The notes under the pieces: generated by a model
Databases searched by the model: none
The model's input: only the letters and a program-made list of their open reading frames with translations
Told to the model about the DNA's origin: nothing
Shown here: piece by piece, positions 1-12,800 of the stretch
How the letters are laid out: every line of letters begins with the position of its first letter
Numbering within the stretch: the stretch's first letter is position 1
Program-made: the position numbers and the translations under genes
DNA from: Polychytrium aggregatum
Taxonomy: Eukaryota; Chytridiomycota; Chytridiomycetes; Polychytriales
Length of the DNA stretch: 64,000 nt
NCBI RefSeq assembly: GCF_025602895.1
Contig: NW_026516280.1
Span: 1-64,000, forward strand
Direction of reading: 5' to 3'

Positions 1-166
1 ATATCATGCAGTGAAGGGGAGGGAGAAGAGCCGGGCACCAGATGCCGAGACGTAGGCCAGTGGCGGGCGATGGCTATGCGGCGAAATTCTGGGAGATGGA
101 TCTTGGCAGGTTGGCATTTGCCCAGCGGGCTGAAGAATTGACACAATCGGCCGTCTCGCGGAGGAC

Positions 167-1604
167 TCAGTGTCTGTTTCCGCCGGTAGACTCGGGCGCG
201 ATCTCGTTCTCGATGGTCAGGTCGCTCTGGTTGGGCTCGAGGGTGTCCACGGGCTGCGATTCGAGGCGCTTCTTGGCCTTGTACTTGCGACGCAACTTCA
301 TCAGGGCAAAGCCGACGATGGAGGTAAGCCAGTAGGCACAGTACCCAACAACAGAGCCGATGGTGGCAACGTTGTTCCAGCCCAAGAGCGCGTTGAAGAT
401 TTGCCAGCCGATGTTGTTGGATGTGCTGAGCAACGGATTGCAGCAATTGAGATACCACAGCGTGGATCGAACGTCGACGAGAGGGATACCAACAACATTG
501 TCGGGATCGGAGATGCCAAGGTTGCGGGAGAACATCTGGGCCTCGAGGAGGTAGACGCCCTTTGAGAAGAGACCCGAGCCCATCAGCAGCATCACAGCGG
601 TGCTGCAGATGAAGAACCACTTGAGCTGGATCTTTCGGCCACCCCTAAAGTGGCATCGAGAGGAAGACGAGTGAACCAACGGCGATTAGTTCATGTCGAG
701 CACAAGCCAGCGCATCTCGGCCGATACTCGTGCGCTGCCAGACTGCCCTGTGCCCCGGCGGAGGTACTAGTTGCGACTGTGGCTGCTGCAGCTGGGTCGA
801 AGTACGACACTCACTTGTACATGATGTATCCGATCAGACAGCCCAAAAGGATGCCGCAGATGGTGGCCAGTGGAATAGCCCTGACGTCGTCCGTAAGCGA
901 AACCTATCCGTGGCAATACAATCGCTGATCAGTTCCTCATCCTGGCTTATGTGGCCGCGGATATCGAGGGAGACGGCACAATCGATGAGACTTACTCCGC
1001 CGACGATGAGAACACCCTCGACACCTTCACGCACGACCGAGACAAAGGGCAGGAGCATCAGGGCGTATTTGCCCTTGCCCCGCACGGTCGGGCGCTTCTC
1101 GTTGGTGTTCAGGGACTTTTCGAGCTTGTCTTTCCAGTGGTCGCGCTTGGACTCGGAGGCCAGCATTGTCAAGCTCATGCCGCCGATCAGGAACGAGGCG
1201 ATCAGCGAGAAGCTGCCTTCCCAAGCCAGCTCGTTCTGGGACCAGGCATTGGCGCTGTTGGCAGCCAGATAGAAGATGGCAATGAAGACGGCGCCGATGA
1301 TCAAGCTGACAAGCAGACCCAAGGCCGTTCCGATCCACACCTGAAGAGGAAACATGCCGCGCCAATCGGACGGGATATCAGCGATGCGCAACTCGATCCA
1401 AGACACGAGCCCAGGGCCAGGCGTACTCATTTGCAGGCAATGCACAGAGCGCGCCGACGGGCTTACTTGTTTGCGGAGGTGTTTGGAGATGATGGGATCC
1501 GGGAACGCTTGGGCGATGAACGTCAGGAGGACCGAGACGATGATGGCGGCCTCAAAGGTCTCGCGGAAGATGACAAAGAAGATGGGGATTGAAAAGTATC
1601 CCAT
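167..1604 (-). CDS. FTR1: High-affinity iron permease FTR1
   Basis: Plasma-membrane iron permease that takes up Fe(III) produced by a partner multicopper ferroxidase. I read four exons (1604-1467, 1340-996, 903-815, 644-167) with GT-AG introns. All junctions keep frame and give 349 residues, close to the usual size of the family. The N-terminal membrane segment carries FRETFEAA and a later one carries REGVE, the two RExxE iron-binding motifs of Ftr1/EfeU; REGVE replaces the common REGLE. Several hydrophobic segments follow, and the tail is charged and cytosolic-looking. It is divergent from FET3 at 3089, the classic fungal pairing for reductive iron uptake, so joint iron-responsive control is likely (inference). 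Confidence 0.95.
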
Positions 1605-3088
1605 GGTGCATCAACTGTGATTCGAGGGGAGGTAGCTTTGGACGGAGAGATACGGAAAGCTGTTCAGCGCAAGCGCAGGATACACTTGGACGAGAACAGG
1701 GGAGCGAAGAGTATGAGGAGCGATCCAGGCACGGCCCCAAAGCAAGCGGGAAGGAGAATGTATGGACGAAGACTCTGTGGAAGCAGAGAGGGACGAGGCA
1801 ACAACATTGATGCAAGGCCAGTGGCGGGAACGGAGGGCGGGAGCAATAGTGGCGGTGGTAACAGGGTTCGGCGGACGACCAAAGGGGCGGGTGCTGCAGA
1901 CGGCAAGGCAAGGGCAACTGCCAGTAGAGCGGGACACGAAGCCCGAGGCAAAGAAGCTCGAGGCAAGGCTCGATGGTGGACTTACCGATGCTACTTGAGG
2001 CCAGAGAGGACGATGATCGAGCTGAGGCCAAGCCGGATTGGGACGGACGAAGAGAGCAAAAAAAAATGAATGGGGCGAATGTACTGGCATGGCGAGCACG
2101 GCGGCGAACGGGCCCTGTTGCACAAACAGCCGCAGTCTGTGCGCATGGGTCGAAGGGACGGCGGGCCAATGGGGGGGCAGAAAAGTCAAGGAGGGATATC
2201 ATCACGGAGTGAATATCATCAGGGAGGGATGTCGTTATGGAGGGATGTCGTTATGGAGGGATGTCGTTATGGTGTGAATGTCATTATAGAGCGTATATCA
2301 CCATGGAGTGAACATCATCGAGTGAATGTCATCGAGACTGGCGGCCGAATCGATCCATCTCATCATCCGGGAGCGTCCACAGAGACAACGCAGCCAACAG
2401 AGACACAACAGAACCAGCGGTGAGTCACGTCGCACACGGCAGCGGATGAATCTGTCCCAACCGCAAAATGCGCGCACGGGTCGCCCGGCCAATCGGGCTG
2501 AGGGCGGCGCCGGCCAATCGCTGCGCCGCAGGTGTATGACAGCGCCGGCTGTGTCACCGGCACGGCGGGCTGTGCCAAGTGCGGGCCAGTCGCCGTTGTC
2601 TGTGTGCGCATCAGCAAGCCGCTGTGGCGCTTGGTTTCCCGCCCGAACGGGCTGCGCTTTTTTCTTGCGGCGGGTCTTTGGGCTCGGTTCATCTGGGCAA
2701 GCAACGATCTGATCCACGTTCGTCCAACGTCCATCCCGACAACGTCCATCCGACGACGTTCCAGCTCAGCGACGTTCGAGCTCGACCACACCCGGCCAAC
2801 CGTCGGCAATATCCACCTGGTCGGTATCCCTCGCAAGCACCTGCAGAGCCATCGCCGAGTACGGACACGCCCGATTGCCCCGCACTTCGTGGCAGCGGCA
2901 TTCATCCGCTGTTCGATCCGGCCTCCCGCCCTCGCCGTCCCGACAACACATCTCATCCCGCCGCCTGGGCTCCCTGCTTTGCCCCCGCCTTCCCAGCCAG
3001 ACTGCCATATTCGCACGTCGGCAACGCTGATCTCTGACACCTGCTCCACAGCCCATCCCGAACACTCGATCCCGAACACTCGATCCCA
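1605..3088. promoter_or_regulatory. Shared FTR1-FET3 divergent intergenic region
   Basis: This 1.48-kb stretch lies between the two start codons and must hold both promoters. It contains no convincing gene. Long open frames on the minus strand here are antisense to FET3 exons or simply compositional. Around 2190-2340 there is a tract of short direct repeats with several ATATCA/TATCAT motifs (GATA cores on one strand or the other). I did not find a clear fungal iron-factor site, so its regulatory meaning is inferred from gene arrangement only. Confidence 0.6.
2223..2270. repeat. 16-bp tandem repeat in the FTR1-FET3 promoter region
   Basis: Three consecutive identical copies of GGAGGGATGTCGTTAT, followed by degenerate copies (GGTGTGAATGTCATTA and similar) to about 2340. 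Confidence 0.85.
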
Positions 3089-5725
3089 ATGGCCAAAGCC
3101 AGCATCCTGGGCGTGTGGCTGTTGCTCGCCACTTTGGCCTTCGTCGCCAGAGCCGCAAACGTTACCGTGAACTGGGATATCACCTATGTCTACAACGTCA
3201 ACCCCGACGGCCTCGCCGCACGCTGGGTGATCGGCGTCAACGGATCGTGGCCGTGAGTACCCGCCGCTGCATTCGCTGGATGCGGTGTCTGCAATCGCTC
3301 CCAACCAGTGCTGCACTACTGGCTTCCTCGCCATGCTGGTTCTCATATTCCCGGATGACTCTTCATCGACTCCAGCATCCCCGCCATCAATGTCACCGAG
3401 GGCGATCTGCTCATTCTTAGTGTCGTAAGTGTGCATCGCCCACCCACGCATCTGCTCCATCCATCCATCTGGCTCGGCCGCATCTAACTCGGCCACCACT
3501 CGCTTGCAGAAAAACTCTCTCAACGTATCGACGTCCCTCCACACCCACGGCATGTTCCAGAACGGAACAGGATATTATGACGGCGTGCCCGGTGTGGTGC
3601 AGTGGTAGGTATATCTGGAATCGCTGCATCGCTGCATCGCTGCCGCAGTGCATGTGCTGCTATCCAACAGTATCTAGGCACCATCCCGCTCCAAGTGCAC
3701 CCCATGCACACTCCGTCCGACTTACAATCATATCATTCGGTGCCATCGTCGCATGCTGAAACAATGTCCTGCACGCACCTCTCAGCCCCATTCAGCCTGG
3801 CCAGTCCTTCACCTATCGCATCCCCATGCAGCAGCACGGCACCTACTGGATCCATGCCCACTACAAGGGCCAGTACGGCGATGGCCTGCGCACTGCCCTC
3901 ACCATCAAGCCGCAGACACCGGAATACTATCAGTACGATCAGGAGTATACCGTTGTCCTCTCCGACTGGTACCACACTCCTCATGACGACCTCATGGTCA
4001 AGTTCATGAGCCCTTACAATCCCACCGGATCCGAGCCCATTCCAGGTAATGTGCCCCGCCTTGAACATGCTGCTACAACTTCTTCCACACACATCGCAGA
4101 GCCACTTCCAGCCTGCATCCAAACCGCTCGCCGGACGCTCTCACTGACTCGTTCCTGTGATCCTCCTTGATCCAGACTCAGCTTTGATCAACGACAACTC
4201 GGACAACAGCACCTTCGCCATCACCGCCGGCAAGACTTATCGCTTCCGTCTGATCAACGTGTCGCTCATGCCATCAATGTTCATTTCCATCGACGGCCAC
4301 AACATGACCATCATCGAGGTCGACGGTGTATGTATTTAGTCAGATAGCAGTCCCGCTCTCATTCATCAGACCATTGACGCCTTCTTTTCACCACAATAGA
4401 TCGATGTTCAGCCGTACACTGTCCAGTCTCTGCCCATCACAACTGCCCAGCGATACTCGATCCTCGTCACGGCCCTCAACACCACCACACAGAACTTCCA
4501 GTTCCACGCTGACATTGACCCTAGCATGCTGGACTTTCCCGACAAGTGCACCAAGCCAAATGCGACTGCCACGTTGATCTACAACGCCACAGCTCCGACG
4601 GCCGTCATGGATCGTGTGCCCTGGAACATGACCTTCAACGACATGGAGCTGGTCCCGGTCGTCCCAGTCGCCGCGGTTGACCCTGACACATCCTTTGAGC
4701 TCAACGTCATTATTAATGTTTTCGACGATGCCTCCAACCACGCCACTTTCAACAATATTGTCTACGCTGCTCCTCCCGTCACTCCGGCTCTCTGGACTGC
4801 GCTGACCATGGGCCCGCAGGCCACCGATCCGACTGTCTATGGTCAGAACAGCCACCCTCTGGTTCTGCAGCATAACCAGATGGTGCAGGTCGTGATCAAC
4901 AATCTTGACAGCAAGGGCCATCCCTGTGAGTTTGAGTGCACTTGACCGTTGATGCTGTGGTGCGCTTCGGCGGCTGCTGCGAACCCCTTTTGGCAGTGTC
5001 CCGGACGATTTGCGATGCATGAAGCGGGTCCATGGAATGTATGCTGGCTCGATCGGCTCACCAGGCTGCTCTTCTCTCAGTCCATCTCCACGGCCACGTC
5101 TTCCAGGTTGTCTTCCGCTCCACCGAGGCGGGGCAGTACTACAACTCCAGCATCGTCATCCCTCCTCAGCCCAACCCTGTCCGGCGCGACACAGTCATTG
5201 TTCCTGGCACCGGCAGCGCCGTCTTGCGGTTCCGCGCCGACAATCCTGGCATCTGGTTGATCCACTGCCACATTGAATGGCACTGTGAGTATTGCTTGAG
5301 AGTTGGGTGTGAGCACTCCCACCCCCTGGCGCACAAATCATTGTTGCACTGCATCGAAGCGATGTCTTGTGTTTTGGACATTGGCAGCGCTGTGAAGTGA
5401 ACCTTGGCCACTTGCCCTGATATTTGATACCCTTTCATGCTCAACAGTCGAGGCAGGCTTGGCCGCCACTTTCATCGAAGCCCCGCTCGAGATTCAGTCC
5501 CGCATCGCCGTTCCACAGGAGCTCAGCGACTTTTGCACAAACAACGGCTTCAAGACCTCGGGCAACGCCATGGGCAACAACGGCACGGACCTGACCGGCT
5601 ACCAGCTCACGGCGCAACCCCTGAGCGGCAACTTTGAAACCAAGGGCATCATCTCGCTGGTCGTGACCATCGTCGTTGCCTTGCTCGGACTCGGCACCGT
5701 CGTGTGGTTCGGCCACCATCAGTAA
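3089..5725 (+). CDS. FET3: Fet3-type multicopper ferroxidase
   Basis: Oxidises Fe(II) at the cell surface and passes Fe(III) to Ftr1. Eight exons join in frame (3089-3252, 3376-3424, 3510-3604, 3786-4045, 4176-4327, 4400-4925, 5081-5284, 5448-5725) and give 575 residues. A signal peptide is followed by three cupredoxin domains. The four copper-binding motifs are visible: LHTHG, WIHAH, HPFHLHGH and HCHIEWH. A hydrophobic segment near the C-terminus (about residues 545-570) anchors the protein in the membrane, as in yeast Fet3 and unlike secreted laccases. Several Asn-X-Ser/Thr sites fit secretion. The divergent FTR1 neighbour supports ferroxidase over laccase. Confidence 0.95.
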
Positions 5726-6340
5726 CTCGGGATCGCTGAAGCTCCGACTTGCACCGATCCCTGCATGGCGATCGTTACCTCTGGACTACCAGGCCGTCCA
5801 AGCACCGCCGCGTGTTCTTTATTATTAGTACCCTTGAATTCGAACAGGCGACTCCTCACAGAGGCGCTCCTTCGCCCAGAAGATAGCCTCCCACTGACCA
5901 TAGATTCAGCATACTTGCAATCTTCATCTGCCGAGCGCCCTCACACCTCCCTTCTCCCTCGAATTGCTTTCACCATGCGTTCACTGCTTCGGCTCTTGCA
6001 CACCCGTCAATCCCTTTCTTTCCTGGCTGCGTCATGGTCCCTGTAGATTACCCGATAGACACGCTTATGGATACTGGTTGCTTCTTGCTGCGGATGATGA
6101 AGGGATTTGCAATTGGACTTGTGTCTCGCCGTACCCCCCCCCGCCCAAGATTCACTCTGCTGTCCATATTATACAATACTGTGCCGTCAGCCCCATTTGC
6201 GATCACATCTCTGCCCGTCCAGGACCAAAGTTGAAGCATCGGTCTGTGCAATATGAATGACACCATCGCCGCAATCGTGCCCCACAACACGGCAAAGTCG
6301 GATCATATCATACACCCAGTCAAGTGGATCTAATCGTTTC
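5726..6340. other. Intergenic region without recognised gene
   Basis: I see no gene, tRNA or clear repeat between the FET3 stop codon and the repeat that starts at 6341. Short open frames here lack codon bias or recognisable domains. Confidence 0.5.
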
Positions 6341-6493
6341 CCTGGGTGTCCCTGTGTGAGGGAGGAAGACACAGGGCAAAGAGCATAATCGCCACAGGAC
6401 ATCGGCGAGGGGATAAAAAGGGGGGCCGATCAATGTCGCCTGATTTACACAAGACACGCAAGTCATTCGTGCGTGAAAGTGTCCCATTGGCGG
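6341..6493 (-). repeat. Copy of a palindrome-containing dispersed repeat
   Basis: On the minus strand this matches 52386-52584: both start GGGACACTTTCAC, share GATGACTTGCG or AATGACTTGCG, then a CCTCTGGCGATTTTGCTC-like segment, and end in the inverted repeat CCCTGTGT...ACACAGGG (here 6350-6376) followed by ACACCCAG. The copy directly abuts the right end of the element at 6496. It may be part of a larger or sibling element. Confidence 0.75.
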
Positions 6494-6495
6494 TA

Positions 6496-6771
6496 CACTG
6501 TATTCAGGGGGAAATGGGTGAAGACCGCCGGTCGCTCTCCAGTCTCCACAATCGACCTGCACACTAGTCTCGGAGTGCCAGCGGTGAATGGTGCTTTTGG
6601 ACACACTGAAGATGGTGGCGACCTTGTGCAAGCTGCCGAGCTGCGATGCGGGAATCGAGGGTGCTGTGTTTGGCCATGAATGCGATGAGTGGGTGGGTGT
6701 ATTCAGGTCACAGAAAAAAACCCCTGTCATGGCTCAAAACGGGGGTGTCCCGTTTCATTTTGGAAACGCGG
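6496..6771 (-). mobile_element. 276-bp deletion derivative of the Fanzor/mariner element (subfamily I)
   Basis: The left end at 6771 and the right end at 6496 are flanked by TA (6772-6773 and 6494-6495). Both ends resemble those of the full element at 52615-56111; the right end CACTGTATTCAG aligns with CACTTTATTCAG there. Inside, on the minus strand, is a piece encoding a helix-turn-helix like that of a Tc1/IS630 transposase (VATIFSVSKSTIHRWHSE). It is joined directly to the last codons of Fanzor; the segment encoding VCRSIVEIGERPAVFT in the full copy is nearly identical here. Everything between is missing, so it cannot move on its own. It lies 118 bp before the next start codon. Confidence 0.85.
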
Positions 6772-6889
6772 TAAAACCCGCCAATATGGAATCGCTACGA
6801 GTTCAAGATCTGCTGCTTGGCTGTGGCCACCTTGAGCCCCTCCCTTCCTCAAGTCTCCACGCACATCCCCCCCCCAGCAGCCCACAGCG

Positions 6890-9800
6890 ATGCCACCCAA
6901 GAGCAAAGGCTCTGAGTCAGACTGGGACATTGATGACGATGATCTTAACGACCTTCTTGGCGACTCGGACAACGAGCGGCCCCCTTCCAAGGGCCCACCC
7001 AAGCCTGCTGTGTCCGCTGCAACGACCGACAGCGATCCCTCGTCCAGAGCGCGGACGGGCTTTCTCGACGGCGACACCAAGCCAAACCACTCGCCATCGA
7101 TGCAAGTAAAGTGCACCCGTCCCTTGCACTGCAACTTCACATGGCTGCCCATAGTCCACCCACACCCCCTGACTCTCATGACGCGCCCGTCAGCCATCTC
7201 ATGTCATGTCCAACGGGCTGATTTGGCATCGTCGCGACATGGGTTCCATGCATCGCCTTTCCCAATCCAACTCGCCCGCGCTCAAGGGTCCTGCATTCCA
7301 GCACCGCTCGCAATCCATCATCACCAGCGGCCACTCTGCCATTCGTCGCGTGGATATATATGCCATAGCGTTCTCGTTGGATTCTCGTCCGCGTTCGCGC
7401 ACCTCTCTCATTACATCTTTGTCTGTCCGCTGGCCTCATTGCAGAGAAAGCAGCCCGAGGTCAATACCGTGGGCTCGGCTGTCCCCACGTTGTCGACGCA
7501 GCCCACTGGCATGCACCCGAAGCCCTTTGATGCCGGAGCAGCACCCAAGCCCAGTGTGTCGATGCCGCCACACGGACCGAGCCCAGGGACTACCGACAAC
7601 GACTTGGACTCGCTCGACTCGGCGCTCTTTGGCCTCTCGGGCATGAAAAAGTCGCAGTCGAGCGGCATTGGATCGATTCGTATGCCACCCGAATCCAAAT
7701 CGGGGGTCCAGGCGGTTGGATCGGCTGCCAAGGCCAACATAGAGAGCCGAGGGACGCTCAACTCGACGCTGGGCGAAGGTCTCAAGACGAACGGTAGGGC
7801 TTCTGGGGACAACGGATGCTGAACGACCGCCCATCGGCAGCTTCTCGAGCATTCACCAGCCAGCCGAGCTGTACAAACAGCCATGCACTAGCAAGCAATC
7901 CACACTGTCGTCTCGGCCACGTCCCTGCTCATTTTCAATCCGTCATATCATTCCTGTGCTGCAGCCCCGTCTCCACTTGCTTACATTCACCTTGTTTTGT
8001 CGCGACAATACCACAATCCTCATCTCCGCGATCGAAATGCCATCAATATCCAAATCAGAGCTATCCAGCAGTTTGGTAAGCCGATCGAGTGCCCAGACGG
8101 CCAGGCAACCTCATCGACCCGAATGTCATCGCTAAACTGCAATGCACCTTACACGCACCCACAGCTCTCGGTCGGTTCTCAAGAGATATCCATCCCGTCG
8201 TTTCTCCTGAGCAATTCAACAGCGGGAAACAGGCGCCCCAGCCGACGAGGGACTGCTGGCAGCCTCGGCGCCGACGAGAGTGGTGCCGCCGGCTTGACCA
8301 CAGGTGCCGCCGGTAGTGAGAACCATCTTTCCTTTGGCGGGCTCGCCCCCCAACCCGACACCCATGGAGCTTCGCTATTAGCTCAAGGTAGACCACCAAC
8401 CTTCGACGCTCTTCCGTTGTATTGCCATGGCCACGTCCAACGGAGTGGCTTGGATGGGCTGGTCTTGACTGATTTATCTGAATGTGGTCGCCGGCTCCAA
8501 TGCAGACAGACCTCGCTCGGCACTGGGCTCATCTACTGCCGATGGAATCTCCCGAAGGGTAAGATGCACTTTTGGAGGCGGGCTGGATACACGCTGTCCC
8601 TTGCTCCTTTCTTGCACAAGCGCTTGCGATGATGCGTCAGCGGGTAGTAGCCCCTGACGATTTTGCAAAGCTGTCTTGTGCTCGTTGTCTCGACAATCGA
8701 TGTGCTTGCTGACTTTGTTGATGCAGCCATCGGCGGCCCAGCACAAGGACAGCGACAACGATGATGATCTCTTTGACAGTCTTGGGCTCGGGGAAAGTCG
8801 ACCTCGGACTGCCCCAGCCCCAGCCCCAGCCCCAGCTTCAAGCACCTCCGGGACGGGACCGGTGTCTATGCCAGGGTATGTGGCAATCTCGAACGAGCTC
8901 AATAGTCTGGCTTCGATTCCGCCCGGCCGTTTGTTTTGGATGCAAGAAGATCGACTGTGCACCACATCCATTCAACAGCAACAACAATGGCACCATGATT
9001 GCCATCGTTTCGCCATCGACCGTGAGACCCGAGGAAACCATCGGTGTGACCGGCTTTGAGTTAGCACATCTGACGACATATTTCTTGCGGCCGGCAGAGC
9101 CTCAAGGTTCGGCGGCTCCAACGAGCCTAATATTGCCGGGGCTTTGCACACAGGTGTTCCAAGCCTCCGTTTCAACGACGCAGATCCATCCGGACGCACC
9201 GCCCAACCCACCAAGGTTATTTCGGAGCGCAAGGCACCGGATGTAGCACCGAGGGTAGCCCCTGTTTCGAAAAAGTCAGGCGAGGACGACGAGTACATCC
9301 CGGCGTTCTTGCTCGAGGCATCTGGGCGACGCCGGTCGAGAGGCGATGCGGCCGGGCGCTCCGGGCTCGGGCTGCCGATGGGTCCTGGTATGTTTCCGTG
9401 TGATTTTGGGTCGGAGGAGGAAACAGCTGTGTGGTGCTAGCCGCGTGTTTGAGTTGTTTCTGGAAGACCAAGCTAGTTGCCGGAGACATTGATCAACGGA
9501 TCTGGCGACACTAGCTGCCGTAGATGACCCCAAGATTGGCCAGGGCCCAATTTCTTTCAAGAACGACATTCCTGAAGGTAGCTAACCTCGCCGCTCCAAT
9601 GCCGCAAGCACTGATCCGATCGTCACCAGAGATACCCCTGCATGGGGTATTCTCGCATGCTGGAGACTGTTTCTAGCAAACCCATGACAGCAACGAGCCT
9701 GGCGCACCCAATCGTCTGCAGCGCCTGACACATCAATAACCACGTCGCTCCATTCTTGCTCGTTGATGCCGCTTTGCCGAGACAGCGCCGGTCTCCAAAT

Positions 9801-12800
9801 CCAACATCGATCTGCCGTTTTTGAGTATGAGCTGTCGCGCCGATTGACAAACCAGCTTTGTTTCAACGATCTCTGGCGACTGACGAGATCCTTGCACCGA
9901 CAACTGCGTTCAGAAAGCGGCCCCGAGGTCAAGAACAGCTCGACGCTTCCATGTAAGGGAAGCGCATTTGGGTCGAGGGCTCCATGTTCGTCATCGTGCG
10001 CCTTGTCAATAGCTGCCTTTCCACCAGCAGCAGCCCATGCATGTGATTCACTGTCATTCAATCATTTGCCTCTTTAGTTTTCAGCGAGACGCCAAAGTTT
10101 TTGCTTGGAAGTCAAAGGATCAAACGGGATGAAGGTGAGTTCAGCGCACCGCCAGGTGTATCCATGTGGCTATCAAAGACACTCGACGCTCTTGCTCAAC
10201 GATACGTGCATGCTGTTCCATCTCCCAGACGCAAAGCTAGTTCAGGTGAGAGCATGATGCCGGTCGTGCCGGATGCTCGTTGTGTGCTGCCACGGGCCGA
10301 TGACCAGTCGGCTCTCTCCGGCAGAGCGAGGAGAAAGGGGCCCAAAACGTCCCCCGAAGTACCTCGCGCACGAGTCTCAAAGCTCGATCCGAAAAGCAAG
10401 CCCATCCTGCCCTCGTCTCCAAGCAGAGCACTTCGCGCCAGGGCAGCAAGCCTGCTGAAGAGGTACGGCGGCCGCATCATCGCCGCAGGCATCGGCGACA
10501 TCCTTTCGTGTCTCTTCGTCAGGTACCGATCTTACCAACGAATGTCAAGCGGTTAATCTATCGCCTCATTTCAGCCTCACGACTCGGACTCGGGTACGTC
10601 GTTGTCGTCGGTGGCTCTAAGCCTCAGCTCGGATGAGGACGAAGTTGAACCTGAAGCCGAACCCAGCGACGCCACAAAGTTACCTAAGCATGGTCCAACC
10701 CGGGACAAAGCTACCGAGAAAAGAGCCAAGAAGACCAAGATGCCAGAGAATGGCCGTGCTGCTACCGAAATCGACGGACGGATGATTGCAGGTCTGTCGG
10801 GGGTCGTAGCGCCAAAGCGCCAGTTGGCGAGGCAGCTGCTGTGCTTCGGATCGATGTACATCTCTGCTCGGTCAACGAATCGACCGTTTATGGCTCTGGG
10901 TGCACAATCAGATGTCCTGATGGAGAAAATATCAGGGCCGGAGTCAATGAAACGCTGCTTCGGGTGCGTGGGCTTGACCACAGCCTCCCAAATACAGAGT
11001 GATTTCCACTGATCACCAGCTACTCATGCAGATGCCACCAAGCGGACGGAGGAGCTTCATTCAGAGATTCAAAGTCTGTCCCTCACGCTCAAATCGGCGA
11101 TGGAAGACTTTGAAACGCGCAAGAAGGGCTATGAGGAGCAAATCGACTCTCTACACAAGAGGATCAAGGAGTTGGAGGGTAGTCTCGTCGCCAAGGATAA
11201 GCAGGTCTTGTAACGATTCCACCGTGGACAGAGCAGGCAGCAGTAATGGTCTGTCTTGATATTTCGCACCGGGGCTGAAGTGAGTATACGCGCCGCCGTT
11301 TCAACTCCCACTATAGTTCACAGAGGAGAAATCGGAGATCAACAAGCTCCATCTCGACGAAATCAACAAAGTGATCGAAAAGTACCAGGGCCTGCTCGAT
11401 GATTTGCGAGCGTCCCATCTCAAGGATAAGGAGCAGATCACGGCGTACCACCAAGAACACGTAGGCATCCACGCAAAATATCCTGCTGTGCTCTGCCTTG
11501 CTGACAGCAAACGTCCATGACACGCCGGTTTGTGTTGCCCAAACAGCTACAGAAGCTTATCCAGATCGAGACGGACAAGCTGAAGGTTGAGCACGAGAAG
11601 CAGCTGTCCGAGCTGAAGCACCATCATCTGGAAGAGGTAGATGGCATTTCGATTGGCGACCATCGTTGCACATCTTTTATCAAGCCAAGCCAAGCCAACT
11701 AACTCGACTGTTCGTCCTGGCAGCTCAACAAGACCATTTCAAACGCGGAATCGACGCGGCAGATTGCCCTCCTGGCAGAGAGACTCGAGACAAGCTCGCG
11801 ACTTGTGGATTGCATGCAGCTTAAGCTGGAAAGCGACCATAGCTACAGTATCAAGGTGGGCATGGGCAACGATCCCGAATGTCGATGGGGGCTATTTTGT
11901 CTCCATACACCAATGCATCCATGCATCCATGCATCTTTCGATTCCACTGACGCCGTCTCCATGAGCAGGAGCGCGAAGCCGCCTTCCAGATCCGAGAGAA
12001 GCAAATTTCGGAGGTGTGCTCCCCAGTGAATACCCTGCTCCGTAGTACCGATTGAGCAATCCGATCCGTTTGTGGCGATTCTTGAGTACTCTCGAGTGCC
12101 GGGACTGCGTAAGCCGGAGCTGATCATATGGGATCGACATCCGTTTTCTTACCGACAGATGCAGCAGGCTCTGAATGCCCAACAGAAGGAAATCGAGGTG
12201 GAGAGAGAGAAGGTCTGTATGCTCAGAGTGGCTGTTACAAGCGGGAAGGGAGTATCAATGTTTGGCTGATGTCCGCATAACCGGAAGCCTAGACGTCGAT
12301 GGTGACATGTGCATACACAGTTACAAGCATGTGGTCGTTGTGCTTGCTGACGCAGCTCTGCTTCATAAATGACACCTCCGATTGATATCCAAAGATACAA
12401 GAGCTCGTCAAATCGCTCGATCAGAGTATGATCGAAGCCAAGGAGCAGCATCTGAAAGAAAGACAAAAGATTCTTGATGAGCAGACGAAGCTGGAACAGC
12501 AAATGGTACGTACTGTCCATGTTTCTGCGCGGGGAGTGTCTCCATAGTACTCCACTTTGGGCTACTCCTGGGACCTCGTTACTTTCGGGAAGAAATTACA
12601 GACCGCACAGACATATACGCAACAAAAATCCTGAAACTAATGCCAATCAATAACCACACAGGACTCAGTTGCCAAGGAAAAGGAGGCATATAAACAAGAG
12701 CTCAACTTTGAGCGGCTGGAGTTTGTCAAAGTTCGCGAAGAGTGGACACTAGAGAAGCGACGAGTGCTGAACCAGATGAACGAGGTCTGTCCGCCAATAC

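Noticed and set aside
2363-3553. Long minus-strand frame of 396 codons
   Set aside because: It overlaps the FET3 promoter and first exons in antisense and shows no recognisable domain.
3089-5725. Reading the multicopper oxidase as a secreted laccase
   Set aside because: It has a C-terminal membrane segment and sits divergent to FTR1, both pointing to Fet3.
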